Assembly: GCF_001429295.1 (NCBI RefSeq)
Contig: NZ_LMJL01000008.1
Coordinates: 950,422-1,014,421 of the forward strand
From: Flavobacterium sp. Root935
Lineage (GTDB): Bacteria > Bacteroidota > Bacteroidia > Flavobacteriales > Flavobacteriaceae
Length of the DNA: 64,000 nt
Direction: 5' to 3'
Made by a program: the position numbers and the translations under genes. Below the pieces are notes generated by a model, which saw nothing but the letters and a program-made list of their open reading frames with translations, was not told the DNA's origin and ran no database searches. This document shows positions 8,785 through 17,196 of the stretch, in pieces. Every line of letters starts with the position of its first letter. The first letter of the stretch is position 1.

Positions 8785-11196
8785 ATGAAAAAATGGAAAC
8801 AAAATTTAGCTGCCGCAATTATCTTATTTGCCTTAAGCCAATATTCTTTTAGCCAAAAAACAAATGCTATAAATGGAACTATTTCAGATGGAAAAGCTCC
8901 AATCGAATTTGTCGACGTAGTTTTAAAACCAGTTACTGATACAACCAAAACTGCAGCTTATGCCGTTACTGATGCTTCTGGAAAATTCATTATTGAAAAT
9001 ATAAATCCTGCCGATTATGTTTTAAAATTTAGATTAATTGGTTTTAAAACAGCTATTCAGAAAATAAAATATTCAGGTTCTTCTATTGCTCTCGGAAATA
9101 TCGTTTTACAGGAAGATGCCAATTTACTGAACACAGTTGTTGTAAAATCAGAAAAAAAGCAAATTGAGAAAACGGCCGAAGGTTTTGTATTTAATGCTGT
9201 TTCTAATATTTCCCAGTCTGGCGGAACTGCAATTGATATGCTAAAAAACATTCCGACTGTGGCTGTTGATGCAGATGATGCTGTTTCGTTAAGAGGAAAA
9301 ACACCTTTGATTTTAATTAACGGAAAAAATTCTGCTATTACCAATATGAATCAGATTCCAGCAAGCAGTATCGAAAGTATTGAAATTATTACAAGTCCAA
9401 CTGCAAAATACGATGCTAGTGCAGAGAGCTGTATTATTAACATAAAACTCAAGAAAAATAATTCAAACGGAATAAACGGTGCAGCGGTTCTAGGAAGCGG
9501 TTTTGGTGCAAAAGGCAGAATTAATAGTTCGGTTCTTTTAAATCATAAAACGGATAAATGGAATGTGGGTCTTGCCTATGACAATCGTTTTGCTGGAAGA
9601 ACTAAAAGAATAAAAGGTGAAAGAACGAATTATTTTATTGATGATGAACATTTTATCAATCAAAATAGAAGCGACCAGCGAACTGAAGGTTTGCAAAATT
9701 TGAAGTTTAATGTAGATTTTTCTCCAAATGAAAGAAATACTTTTTCGTTTGAAGCACTCGGAAACATTGAAAATCAAGATAATGATGAAACATTAAGAAC
9801 AGCTATTTTTAAGAGTTCAAATGAATTTTACTCTAGTAACAAACGTCATTCGCTAGAATTAGAGCGTTCAAAAGTCGCAGAATTTGCTTTTAATTATGAT
9901 CGAAAATTTTCTGATGATAGAAAAAGTTTAAACGCCAGCATTACGACTTCGTTTAATTTTGATAGAGAAAACACCGATATTGATACTGACAATTATGATG
10001 AAAATCAGATACAAATTGGCGACACTTTTTGGCAGAGAACTCACAATTACGAAAAAGAAAATATCTCAAATGCCATTTTAAATTACGCATTCCCTATTTC
10101 AGAAAAAACTATTATTGAAACTGGATATAAAGGAACTTTTAGATTCTTTAATTCTGATTTTCAAAGTGCAGATGAAATCAATAATGAATATGTGATTAAT
10201 CCGCTAGCCAGCAATATTTTTGATTTTAATGATCAAATAAATGCTGTGTATGGACTTTTAAATTCTTATTCAGGTGCCAAAGAGAATCCGAAATGGAAAT
10301 ACAATTTAGGTTTACGCGCAGAAAATGTTTCAAACAATGGAGCAACACAAAACAATAGTGACCGCTTTAATAATGATTATTTAAAACTTTTTCCTTCGGG
10401 ATCAATTCAATTAAATTTAAAATCGGATGAGTCTTTAAAATTCGGTTACAGCAAACGTATTAATCGTCCAGATTTAGATGATTTGAATCCGTTTATTGAT
10501 ATTACAGATGCATTGAATCCGCATGGAGGGAATCCGTATTTGAAACCAGAAATTATTCATATTATCGAATTGAATTATAATAAAGAGTGGAATAATTCTT
10601 CTCTTTCTGGAAATATTTTTTATAGAAATGCCAATAATACCATTAGACAATATGCCATTTTACAAGATAACGGAGTGGTTTTATTACAGCCTCAAAACAT
10701 TGGAAACACCGTTACTTACGGACTCGAAACGATTTTCAGTTTTAAACCGATTTCTTTTTACGATGCCAATATTAGTGTAACTGCTTTTGAACAAAATATC
10801 AATGCCGATAATTTAGCACAAGTTCAAGATATTGTCAGCAGCGCTTTCAGCTGGTACGGAAAAATGATTAATAATTTTACGCCTTGGAAAGGCGGAAAAC
10901 TTCAGGTTATTGGCAACTATAATTCTGCCGTTGCAACTCCGCAGGGAAAACGAATTCCGATTTACAATGTAGATATGGGTTTTCAGCAGAAATTAGGAAA
11001 AGGAAATGCCAGATTGGGTTTGGTAGTTACTGATATGCTTAACACTTTAGAAAGCGGTTATAAAAACAGCACTTTATTGTTTAGAAACAATAGAACTTCT
11101 AAATCTGATACTCGAGCTTTGATGCTGACTTTTGCTTATACTTTTAAATCTGATTTTAAAGAAAAATTACTCGAAAATCAGTTTTCTACAGAGTAA
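8785..11196 (+). CDS. outer-membrane TonB-dependent receptor-like protein
   Basis: The product has 803 residues and a signal peptide (MKKWKQNLAAAIILFALSQYSFSQ). A carboxypeptidase-regulatory-like beta-sandwich follows (about 25-110: GTISDGKAPIEFVDVVLKPV). The plug region contains GTAIDMLKNIPTVAVDADDAVSLRGKTP broken by ILINGKNSA (about 145-215). The rest is an outer-membrane beta-barrel of the OMP_b-brl_3 type, ending in TFAYTFKSDFKE. It is expected to import or bind an unidentified ligand. A candidate palindromic operator lies upstream. No SusD-like partner or sigma/anti-sigma pair is adjacent. It resembles the receptor at 59228-61720. Confidence 0.88.
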   Translation: MKKWKQNLAAAIILFALSQYSFSQKTNAINGTISDGKAPIEFVDVVLKPVTDTTKTAAYAVTDASGKFIIENINPADYVLKFRLIGFKTAIQKIKYSGSSIALGNIVLQEDANLLNTVVVKSEKKQIEKTAEGFVFNAVSNISQSGGTAIDMLKNIPTVAVDADDAVSLRGKTPLILINGKNSAITNMNQIPASSIESIEIITSPTAKYDASAESCIINIKLKKNNSNGINGAAVLGSGFGAKGRINSSVLLNHKTDKWNVGLAYDNRFAGRTKRIKGERTNYFIDDEHFINQNRSDQRTEGLQNLKFNVDFSPNERNTFSFEALGNIENQDNDETLRTAIFKSSNEFYSSNKRHSLELERSKVAEFAFNYDRKFSDDRKSLNASITTSFNFDRENTDIDTDNYDENQIQIGDTFWQRTHNYEKENISNAILNYAFPISEKTIIETGYKGTFRFFNSDFQSADEINNEYVINPLASNIFDFNDQINAVYGLLNSYSGAKENPKWKYNLGLRAENVSNNGATQNNSDRFNNDYLKLFPSGSIQLNLKSDESLKFGYSKRINRPDLDDLNPFIDITDALNPHGGNPYLKPEIIHIIELNYNKEWNNSSLSGNIFYRNANNTIRQYAILQDNGVVLLQPQNIGNTVTYGLETIFSFKPISFYDANISVTAFEQNINADNLAQVQDIVSSAFSWYGKMINNFTPWKGGKLQVIGNYNSAVATPQGKRIPIYNVDMGFQQKLGKGNARLGLVVTDMLNTLESGYKNSTLLFRNNRTSKSDTRALMLTFAYTFKSDFKEKLLENQFSTE

Positions 11197-11330
11197 AAAA
11201 CTGACCAAAAATAAATAAATTTCATTCTTGTATTTTTAAGCTTCCATTCTATTAAAAAAATGGATTATATTCGCTCAGAAAAAATCAGCCGCTAGATTTT
11301 TTAAGCCCAAAAACATTAAACCTACATAGA

Positions 11331-11765
11331 ATGAAATTTTTAAAATTACTTTTTATTTTCAGCTTATTTTTTGCTGCCACAACATCACATTCACAAGTTC
11401 ACGTAGATCAAATTACGCACAATTCTAAAGATCGTTTTATTACTACTACAATCAATTATCCTGTTTCTGGAACTTATGCGCCAATTGGACAAAAGCAGCC
11501 TATTACGGTTTTAAATCCAGACGGAACTGGTTTTATTCAGGCTGATGATTTGAGCAAACAAAAGATCAATTGGGGAATTGAGTGTACAGAAGAAGGAGTT
11601 CCTGTTTTTAAAGAAGGCTTCAATAGCGCCTCTTACACCTTTTGGTACAGACCAAATGATAGTGAAGAATGGTATTACTCGCAATTCTCGATTCATTTTG
11701 CCAAGAAAAAAATGTTCTTAATGGGAGAGCGAGTAAAAGAATATGAAGATTACAATGTTCAATAA
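11331..11765 (+). CDS. secreted protein of unknown function
   Basis: This 144-residue protein has a signal peptide (MKFLKLLFIFSLFFAATTSHS), so it is exported to the periplasm or beyond. The mature part is mostly polar and beta-like, with an aromatic stretch SYTFWYRPNDSEEWYYSQF around residue 102. It carries no lipobox and no domain that I recognise. It lies 135 bp after the TonB receptor gene and may or may not be co-transcribed with it. Confidence 0.65.
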   Translation: MKFLKLLFIFSLFFAATTSHSQVHVDQITHNSKDRFITTTINYPVSGTYAPIGQKQPITVLNPDGTGFIQADDLSKQKINWGIECTEEGVPVFKEGFNSASYTFWYRPNDSEEWYYSQFSIHFAKKKMFLMGERVKEYEDYNVQ

Positions 11766-11943
11766 TCTGTAAAAAATGGTCCTGCTATTAAATTTTTCTT
11801 GGTTTTTATGAAAGTTTACTATAAAAAAGAAAACGTTTTCGTTGAATTTTGATAGTCTCTATAAATTTTCCCATAAAATTTCATAAAATAAAAAATTATA
11901 CCTAAATTTTATTTAATTTGCAGTAAAATTCAATATATTAAAC

Positions 11944-13722
11944 ATGGTTTCAATCACACGCCTTTTTGATTTTCCCTATTATCAACAAGAAACTTACAAC
12001 CTCCCAGTTGCTCTTGCAACCAAAAAAAATGGAGTCTGGGAAAAAACATCTAGCCAGGAATATATTGCAAAAGCAAATGCTGTTTCAAGAGCATTATTGC
12101 GCATGGGCGTTAAGAAAGATGATAAAATTGCCTTAATTACTTCAAATAACAGAACCGAATGGAATATCATGGATATTGGTATTTTGCAGACTGGTGCTCA
12201 GAATGTTCCTATTTATCCAACTATTGCTGAGGAAGATTACGAATATATTTTAAACCACAGCGGCAGTATTTACTGCTTTGTTTCTGATGATGAAGTATAT
12301 CAAAAAGTACAGGCTATTAGAGCGAATGTACCAACTTTAAAAGAGGTTTATTCTTTTAATGAAATTCCAGGCTGCAAACATTGGTCTGATCTATTATTAG
12401 CAGGAGAAGACGAAAGCAACCAAAACGAAGTTGAAGCTATAAAAGACAGCATTAAAACAGACGATTTAGCGACTATTATTTATACTTCTGGAACGACAGG
12501 AAAACCAAAAGGTGTTATGCTTTCGCACAAAAATATTGTTTCAAATGTTTTAGACAGTGCACCAAGAATTCCTTTTGATGCCGGAAAAAGTACTGCTTTA
12601 AGCTTCTTACCAATCTGTCATATTTTTGAAAGAATGATTTTGTACATCTATCAATATTATGGTGTTTCGGTTTATTTTGGCGAATCTATTGATAAAATTA
12701 GTGATAACTTAAAAGAAGTTCGTCCAACAGTTATTACAGCTGTTCCAAGACTTTTGGAGAAGGTTTACGATAAAATTTATGCTAAAGGTGCTGAATTAAC
12801 CGGCATTAAGAAAAAACTATTTTTCTGGGCTATTGATTTAGGTTTAAAATATGAGCCATACGGAGCAAACGGATTTTGGTATGAATTCCAATTAAAAATT
12901 GCCCGCAAACTTATTTTCAGTAAATGGAAAGAAGGTTTGGGCGGAAACCTGGATTTAATGGTTTCTGGAAGTGCGGCTTTACAGCCTCGTTTAACAAGAG
13001 TTTTTGCTGCTGCAGAAATTCCGGTTATGGAAGGTTACGGTTTATCTGAAACATCTCCGGTAATCGCTGTAAACGATCAAAGAAACAAAGGTTTTAAAAT
13101 TGGAACCGTTGGAAAACCAATCCGCAACATAGAAGTTAAAATTGCCGAAGACGGAGAAATTCTTTGTAAAGGACCAAACGTAATGTTAGGCTATTTCAAA
13201 GATCCTGAAAAAACGGCTGAAGCTTTACAAGACGGTTATTTCCACACAGGAGATATCGGTGAAATTGACAGCGAAGGTTTCTTAAAAATTACCGATCGTA
13301 AGAAAGAAATGTTCAAAACTTCTGGAGGTAAATATATTGCACCGCAAATGATCGAAAATGCCATGAAACAATCTCGTTTTATTGAGCAGATTATGGTTGT
13401 TGGTGAAGGCGAAAAAATGCCTGCAGCTTTTATTCAGCCAAACTTTGAATTTGTAAAAGAATGGGCTAAAATTCATAAAATTACATTAGGAAGCACAGAT
13501 AAAGAAATCAGCGAAAATCCAGAAGTAATTAAACGTATTGATAGTGAAGTGGAAGAAATCAATAAAAAATTCGGACACTGGGAACAAATCAAACGTTTTG
13601 AACTTACGCCAGATGTTTGGTCTATCGACGGAGGACAATTGACTCCTACGCTGAAATTAAAACGTAAAATCATCAAAGAGATTTATAAAGATCTGTATGC
13701 TAAAATTTATGGTCAGAATTAA
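11944..13722 (+). CDS. long-chain acyl-CoA synthetase (AMP-forming)
   Basis: The product has 592 residues. It activates fatty acids to acyl-CoA through an acyl-AMP intermediate and feeds beta-oxidation or lipid synthesis. The AMP-binding P-loop-like signature IIYTSGTTGKPKGVMLSHKN lies near residues 178-197. EGYGLSETSP and the hinge-region DGYFHTGDIG...LKITDRKKEMFKTSGGKY are also present. It belongs to the FAA1/FadD15-like branch, as shown by the segment between LPICHIFERM and GSAALQPRL. An upstream -7-like ATTTAATTTG lies at 11911-11920. It is followed by a bidirectional terminator. The beta-oxidation operon at 28.6-34.3 kb would use its product. Confidence 0.93.
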   Translation: MVSITRLFDFPYYQQETYNLPVALATKKNGVWEKTSSQEYIAKANAVSRALLRMGVKKDDKIALITSNNRTEWNIMDIGILQTGAQNVPIYPTIAEEDYEYILNHSGSIYCFVSDDEVYQKVQAIRANVPTLKEVYSFNEIPGCKHWSDLLLAGEDESNQNEVEAIKDSIKTDDLATIIYTSGTTGKPKGVMLSHKNIVSNVLDSAPRIPFDAGKSTALSFLPICHIFERMILYIYQYYGVSVYFGESIDKISDNLKEVRPTVITAVPRLLEKVYDKIYAKGAELTGIKKKLFFWAIDLGLKYEPYGANGFWYEFQLKIARKLIFSKWKEGLGGNLDLMVSGSAALQPRLTRVFAAAEIPVMEGYGLSETSPVIAVNDQRNKGFKIGTVGKPIRNIEVKIAEDGEILCKGPNVMLGYFKDPEKTAEALQDGYFHTGDIGEIDSEGFLKITDRKKEMFKTSGGKYIAPQMIENAMKQSRFIEQIMVVGEGEKMPAAFIQPNFEFVKEWAKIHKITLGSTDKEISENPEVIKRIDSEVEEINKKFGHWEQIKRFELTPDVWSIDGGQLTPTLKLKRKIIKEIYKDLYAKIYGQN

Positions 13723-13748
13723 ATCAGAATAATATAACCAAAAAGAAA

Positions 13749-13780
13749 ACGGCTGTCGATAATTTTGACAGCCGTTTTTA
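13749..13780. terminator. bidirectional terminator between acyl-CoA ligase and exonuclease genes
   Basis: AACGGCTGTC (13749-13758) pairs with GACAGCCGTT (13767-13776) and is flanked by A and T runs. It serves the convergent genes on both strands. Confidence 0.85.
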
Positions 13781-14323
13781 ATTTTGAAGACACCAACGCA
13801 AAATCTTCGCGATGTTTTTGGCATCATCAATACCGCGGTGATGGGTTCCTTCCAGCGGAATATTCAATAATTCAAGTGCACCATTCATTCCGGTTGGTTT
13901 TACTAATCCAAACTTTTCGGCAAAATGGGTTTTCACATTAATATGTTCATCAGCCATCGGATACGTCACTCCAAACGATTTACACTGCTTTTTAAGCATA
14001 TTTAAGTCGTACTGACCGTAACTTGCCCAAGTATATAAATCGGGGTTGTATTGGTCGATTAACTGATTCACGGCTTCCTCAAAAAGAACTCCATTTTTAT
14101 CCAGCAAATCTTGAGTTATAGTAGTTAACTCTGTACAAAACAGACTCACACTCGAAAGCTGGGGCCTGATCAGAATACCTTGATTCTTCGTAATTTCTCC
14201 CGTTTGCGTATCTAAAACCGCTAACCCGATTTCGATAATTTCATTTTCCTGTCCTTGTGGGACTGCACTCTGCCAGCATGTGGCTTCTAAATCGATAATA
14301 ATAATTTTATCTGTTGTTTTCAT
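13778..14323 (-). CDS. DEDDh-type 3'-5' exonuclease
   Basis: The product has 181 residues. Exo motif I (IIIIDLEATCW) has the Asp/Glu pair. Motif II includes YTWASYGQYDLNMLKKQC, and motif III HHRGIDDAKNIAKIL has the general-base His and the last Asp. The DLEATCW form is typical of the ERI-1/3'hExo-like branch, which trims structured RNA, though DNA substrates cannot be excluded. It lies at the edge of the RNA-repair island and may follow the small genes upstream on the same strand, but no direct link is shown. Confidence 0.85.
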   Translation of the reverse strand: MKTTDKIIIIDLEATCWQSAVPQGQENEIIEIGLAVLDTQTGEITKNQGILIRPQLSSVSLFCTELTTITQDLLDKNGVLFEEAVNQLIDQYNPDLYTWASYGQYDLNMLKKQCKSFGVTYPMADEHINVKTHFAEKFGLVKPTGMNGALELLNIPLEGTHHRGIDDAKNIAKILRWCLQN

Positions 14324-14452
14324 TTTTTTAATTTTTTAATAATTGTTTTTTTAACCGCTAAGAACGCTAAGATTAATTTCACGCAGATTTAGAAGATTTT
14401 GTATAATCTTTTTAATCCTTTATCCCGATCGCTATCGGGAGTGGCTAGAAAC

Positions 14453-14956
14453 CTAGAAGAACATGCTTTTAAAATCTAGAAAGAAACTTCTTTTCTTAGA
14501 CTTTTTTTCATGCTTCTCTTTTTTCGCAGCACTTTTCTTTTTCAAAACTTCTTTAGCTTTCTCCATTCGTTTCACTGGTTTTATTTCCTCAGTTTTAGAA
14601 TTTTCGTAAAACTTTTTGAAAGGACGCGGCTCGAAATCAACCAAAATTGCAGCCATATTTATAGCATCAATGTTTGACGGATCTGTTTCACCTTTAAAGA
14701 AAGTCTCGATAGGTCTAAACTTATCTTTTTTCTCCTTAAATTTATTCTTTTTACTATGATCGAAATCTAAGCCCAATAGATTACTGAAAACATTCAAATC
14801 ATCTTTTGTTGGGTTATTTTCGAAAATCAGCCAGCACAAATCACGAAGTTGTCCGCGAGAAGGTTTGTACAAATAATCAAAGTATTTACCTTCTTTTTCG
14901 GTCTCGTATTTTTTTCTAATTGCTTTTTTGTATTTTTCTAATGTATTGTTTTGCAT
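14453..14956 (-). CDS. Lys-rich hypothetical protein
   Basis: The product has 167 residues and I recognise no family. The N-terminal half (KYFDYLYKPSRGQLRDLCWLIF...TKDDLNVFSNLLG) is compact and probably alpha-helical. The C-terminal 45 residues are extremely rich in Lys/Glu (KEVLKKKSAAKKEKHEKKSKK) and end in hydrophobic FFLDFKSMFF. The basic tail suggests nucleic-acid contact. It lies 129 bp upstream of the exonuclease gene. A T-tract lies just before its start, seen on the plus strand at 14961-14973. Confidence 0.65.
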   Translation of the reverse strand: MQNNTLEKYKKAIRKKYETEKEGKYFDYLYKPSRGQLRDLCWLIFENNPTKDDLNVFSNLLGLDFDHSKKNKFKEKKDKFRPIETFFKGETDPSNIDAINMAAILVDFEPRPFKKFYENSKTEEIKPVKRMEKAKEVLKKKSAAKKEKHEKKSKKRSFFLDFKSMFF

Positions 14957-15066
14957 GGTATTTTTTTTTTTTGCAATTCTTGGGAATCTCAGGAAATCGA
15001 AGGTTTTTCTGGGAAATCCAATATCACAAAAGTTAAAAGCACCCTTGCTCTACCAGAGAAATATCT

Positions 15067-15225
15067 CTAAATGATATATATAATCTCCCTAAAATTCACC
15101 CTTTCATTCCATAGGTTAATCAGTTTCAAATCCATTTTTTTACTTGAGGCATATGACGACTCGCTAAACTCCACTGTTTCTGTTTGATCACTATGATCCG
15201 ACCTAAGTCCACTTTTTTGATTCAT
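15067..15225 (-). CDS. possible 52-residue small protein behind an operator-like promoter
   Basis: An ATG at 15225 opens 52 codons ending in TAG at 15067. The product starts MNQKSGLRSDHSDQTETVEF and ends NFREIIYII. It is hydrophilic and Ser/Glu-rich, with no known family. Support for expression comes from upstream: a variant of the rtcB-regulon palindrome (15298-15320) lies 12 nt from a TTTG box (15282-15285), the same geometry as the better copies. The length is short enough to arise by chance, so the coding call is weak. A transcript from here could instead serve the two genes further down. Confidence 0.35.
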   Translation of the reverse strand: MNQKSGLRSDHSDQTETVEFSESSYASSKKMDLKLINLWNERVNFREIIYII

Positions 15226-15281
15226 CCTTAAATTTTTATTATTAAACTAAATTTTTTACGTCGCGACGATTTCTTTACGAA

Positions 15282-15320
15282 CAAATATTACAATCGCCCT
15301 GAGCATTTATTTTGCGTACT
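15282..15320 (-). promoter_or_regulatory. weaker fourth copy of the rtcB-regulon operator, with promoter box
   Basis: Compared with the 23-bp palindrome upstream of rtcB, the segment 15298-15320 matches at 18 positions. This includes the uninterrupted stretch TTATTTTGCG. Read on the minus strand, 12 nt follow before AATATTTG, as in the copies at 25643 and 26078. Confidence 0.5.
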
Positions 15321-15410
15321 TCTTTAATTTTCTATCCCGAAGCTTCGAGACTGAGTTGCTAAGTTTTCAAACCTTTGTACCTCTGTACCTTTGAACCTTT
15401 GCACCTCAAC

Positions 15411-15440
15411 AAAAAAAAGCACCCAATTATAAGGTGCTTC
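15411..15440 (-). terminator. terminator of the 31-residue small gene
   Basis: On the minus strand AAGCACC pairs with GGTGCTT and is followed by eight T residues. It lies 24 nt after the small gene's stop codon. Confidence 0.85.
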
Positions 15441-15463
15441 ATAACAAATACGATATAACTATC

Positions 15464-15559
15464 TTATTGCCTATATTGATGCACCAACATGTAAAAGCAT
15501 TCACGCTCCGAAGGCGCGGCTACTAATCCTGGGTTGTGTATGTATAATTTAAAACTCAT
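15464..15559 (-). CDS. 31-residue small protein, tandem paralogue of 16008-16106
   Basis: ATG at 15559, TAA at 15464. The product runs MSFKLYIHNPGLVAAPSERE and ends CFYMLVHQYRQ. It has its own consensus promoter (15622-15653) and its own terminator (15411-15440), which strongly argues for a real, independently expressed unit. It shares P-x-E-x4-Y-M, preceded by a short Leu/Ala stretch, with the 32-residue protein 450 bp upstream. Function is unknown. There is no signal peptide or membrane helix. It might be a small regulatory peptide or a peptide precursor. Confidence 0.6.
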   Translation of the reverse strand: MSFKLYIHNPGLVAAPSERECFYMLVHQYRQ

Positions 15560-15621
15560 TTTATTTATTTTTTAATTGTTGTTGTTGTTTTTCTGAAACT
15601 CATTGTTTCGATTTTGTCTGG

Positions 15622-15653
15622 CAAAGATATGATGGAAAAAATCATATTTCCAA
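15622..15653 (-). promoter_or_regulatory. promoter of the 31-residue small gene
   Basis: On the minus strand TTG (15651-15653), 21 nt, then TATCTTTG (15622-15629). This is a full match to the Bacteroidota consensus. Confidence 0.75.
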
Positions 15654-15950
15654 ATATTTTTTAAGATTATTTTTCTGACTATCAATTAGTTACATGAAAA
15701 ATTAAGACAAAGAAATTCCTGTCCGCAAACTGGTGCAGATCTCTATTTTATATCAAATGACTGTTACTCATCAGATTACTTTCCAAGACTATATCTCTCT
15801 ATTTTGATTAATCATTAAACATATTGGTTAAATATTTTTTTAGTTTTTTTTAGTTCTGGTTTGTTTTCTTTATCATTTTGTTATCACGTTTGAACAATTT
15901 CATTGTCATACTGAGCGTCCCGAGACTTCGGGAAAAATGCTTTTAAACAA

Positions 15951-15979
15951 AAAAAGCGTCCCGAATTAGGACGCTTTTT
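15951..15979 (-). terminator. terminator of the 32-residue small gene
   Basis: AAAAAGCGTCC (15951-15961) and GGACGCTTTTT (15969-15979) form an 11-bp stem with a 7-nt loop. On the minus strand it ends in a T-run, 28 nt after the small gene's stop. Confidence 0.85.
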
Positions 15980-16007
15980 ATATTTTATGATGAGTTACAC
16001 TCTAAAA

Positions 16008-16106
16008 TTACATTTCACTTTCATAAAAATACATATAGCGTCCTGCCATCTCAGCGGGAAAATCTCCTGCTAAAAGTTCAAAACTTGATTTAATTGAAAG
16101 TATCAT
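16008..16106 (-). CDS. 32-residue small protein, tandem paralogue of 15464-15559
   Basis: ATG at 16106, TAA at 16008. The product runs MILSIKSSFELLAGDFPAEM and ends AGRYMYFYESEM. It shares the spaced motif P-[SA]-E-x4-Y-M with its neighbour. A consensus promoter (16137-16168) and an intrinsic terminator (15951-15979) frame it closely. It is unlike any family I know, and too short for standard gene callers. Function is unknown. Confidence 0.6.
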   Translation of the reverse strand: MILSIKSSFELLAGDFPAEMAGRYMYFYESEM

Positions 16107-16136
16107 ATGTATTTTTCTGTTTATTAATTACAGATA

Positions 16137-16168
16137 CAAATGTAGTATATTTTAGATTAATTTAACAA
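16137..16168 (-). promoter_or_regulatory. promoter of the 32-residue small gene
   Basis: On the minus strand TTG (16166-16168), 21 nt, then TACATTTG (16137-16144). The spacing is the same as at the neighbouring small gene. Confidence 0.75.
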
Positions 16169-16200
16169 AATATATTTAAAATATATTTTTTTATAACAAA

Positions 16201-16827
16201 TTAAAGTTGGTAAAATTGATCCGTAAGATAGAAAACTGTATCAATGAAAAATAAATTATTATAAAAAGTCAGAACATTTTCATCATGTAAATCTTCAAGA
16301 ATAATACCTAATTCATCATTAAAATAGTCATTATTTCTAGTATTAACAAAACCGTTTGAGTTTAAAAAATGTTTCACATTCTCTAATTCTGTTGCACTAT
16401 CAGATTGAACAAATTTTTGTTCCACTACAGCATAAAGTACTTCTGCTTGTTCATAAAATCCAATTAATTGATATGCAGTATCTGGAAAGAAATAATTGTT
16501 CAGCAACAAATTATTGAAATAATCTTTCCAAGATTCATAATATATACTATCATTAAGCTTGATTACTTTATGCTTGTTCTGAAGATAAACTTTTTGCTCT
16601 GCACCTGAAGATATAAAAGCATGAATATTTATGTATGTAATCCAAAAACTATTTCGATCGCAGAATTGTTTTATTAACGCTGTTTCTTCACTTTTGATTT
16701 GCTTGCTTGACTTAAGCGCTCTGCTTGCGCTCTCGCTTTCTCTAAGGTAACGGGAGATTGTTTGGATAGAATTTCCATGCCTAACTTGGCTCTTTCCTGA
16801 AATGATATTTTGTAATTCATTTTTCAT
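16201..16827 (-). CDS. polyvalent-type protein kinase-fold protein
   Basis: The product has 208 residues. GAEQKVYLQNKHKVIKLND resembles a glycine-rich loop and catalytic Lys region, FFPDTAYQLIGFYEQAEVLYAVVEQ resembles the hinge, and LGIILEDLHDENVL followed by FFIDTVFYL resembles catalytic (HDEN) and metal-binding (IDT) motifs. This layout fits the Kinase-PolyVal group, found as domains in mobile-element polyvalent proteins and as free-standing Bacteroidota proteins. The N-terminus (IISGKSQVRHGNSIQTISRYL) is the usual lead-in. Substrate is unknown. It has its own promoter at 16841-16873 and lies 87 bp after an 89-residue gene. Confidence 0.65.
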   Translation of the reverse strand: MKNELQNIISGKSQVRHGNSIQTISRYLRESESASRALKSSKQIKSEETALIKQFCDRNSFWITYINIHAFISSGAEQKVYLQNKHKVIKLNDSIYYESWKDYFNNLLLNNYFFPDTAYQLIGFYEQAEVLYAVVEQKFVQSDSATELENVKHFLNSNGFVNTRNNDYFNDELGIILEDLHDENVLTFYNNLFFIDTVFYLTDQFYQL

Positions 16828-16840
16828 GAAGTTTAAAGTT

Positions 16841-16873
16841 CAAAGATAAAGTTTTTATCAATACATCTTTCAA
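16841..16873 (-). promoter_or_regulatory. promoter of the kinase-fold gene
   Basis: On the minus strand TTG (16871-16873), 22 nt, then TATCTTTG (16841-16848). The ATG at 16827 follows about 14 nt later, giving a very short leader. Confidence 0.7.
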
Positions 16874-16914
16874 ACCCTGCAATACCAAGCTTGCAGAGTT
16901 TTGATTTTATGTTA

Positions 16915-17184
16915 TTATCTATTACTGGCACAAGCCTTATAAATCTGCTTCTCCGAAAATGGCGATAAGGTTTCCGCCAGATTACGGCTGGTTCTTAAAC
17001 AGCTCAGTATTTTTTGCCTTAAATTGATATCGTCGCCAAACTCTGTATGCATTAAAATCTCGAAGATTTCCTGCAAATACATGGGCTGTTCTTTGTAATC
17101 TCCCTCAAACAATTCGTCTGAAAGGAAATTAATTACGGATGGCACTACATCACGATGTGTTGGTTTTTGATTTTCTTTTGTCAT
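16915..17184 (-). CDS. hypothetical 89-residue protein
   Basis: The start is the ATG at 17184. The sequence is helical and polar (PSVINFLSDELFEGDYKEQPMYLQEIFEILMHTEFG...RQKILSCLRTSRNLAETL), with no signal peptide or metal motif, and I cannot assign a family. It lies upstream of the kinase-fold gene, which has its own promoter, so co-expression is possible but not required. A long structured leader at 17197-17362 precedes it. Confidence 0.6.
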   Translation of the reverse strand: MTKENQKPTHRDVVPSVINFLSDELFEGDYKEQPMYLQEIFEILMHTEFGDDINLRQKILSCLRTSRNLAETLSPFSEKQIYKACASNR

Positions 17185-17196
17185 TTTCTGAAAATA

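Noticed and set aside
15700..15950. Further copies of the tiny P-x-E-x4-Y-M genes
   Set aside because: Minus-strand frames here stop after fewer than 10 codons, and no promoter/terminator pair is present.
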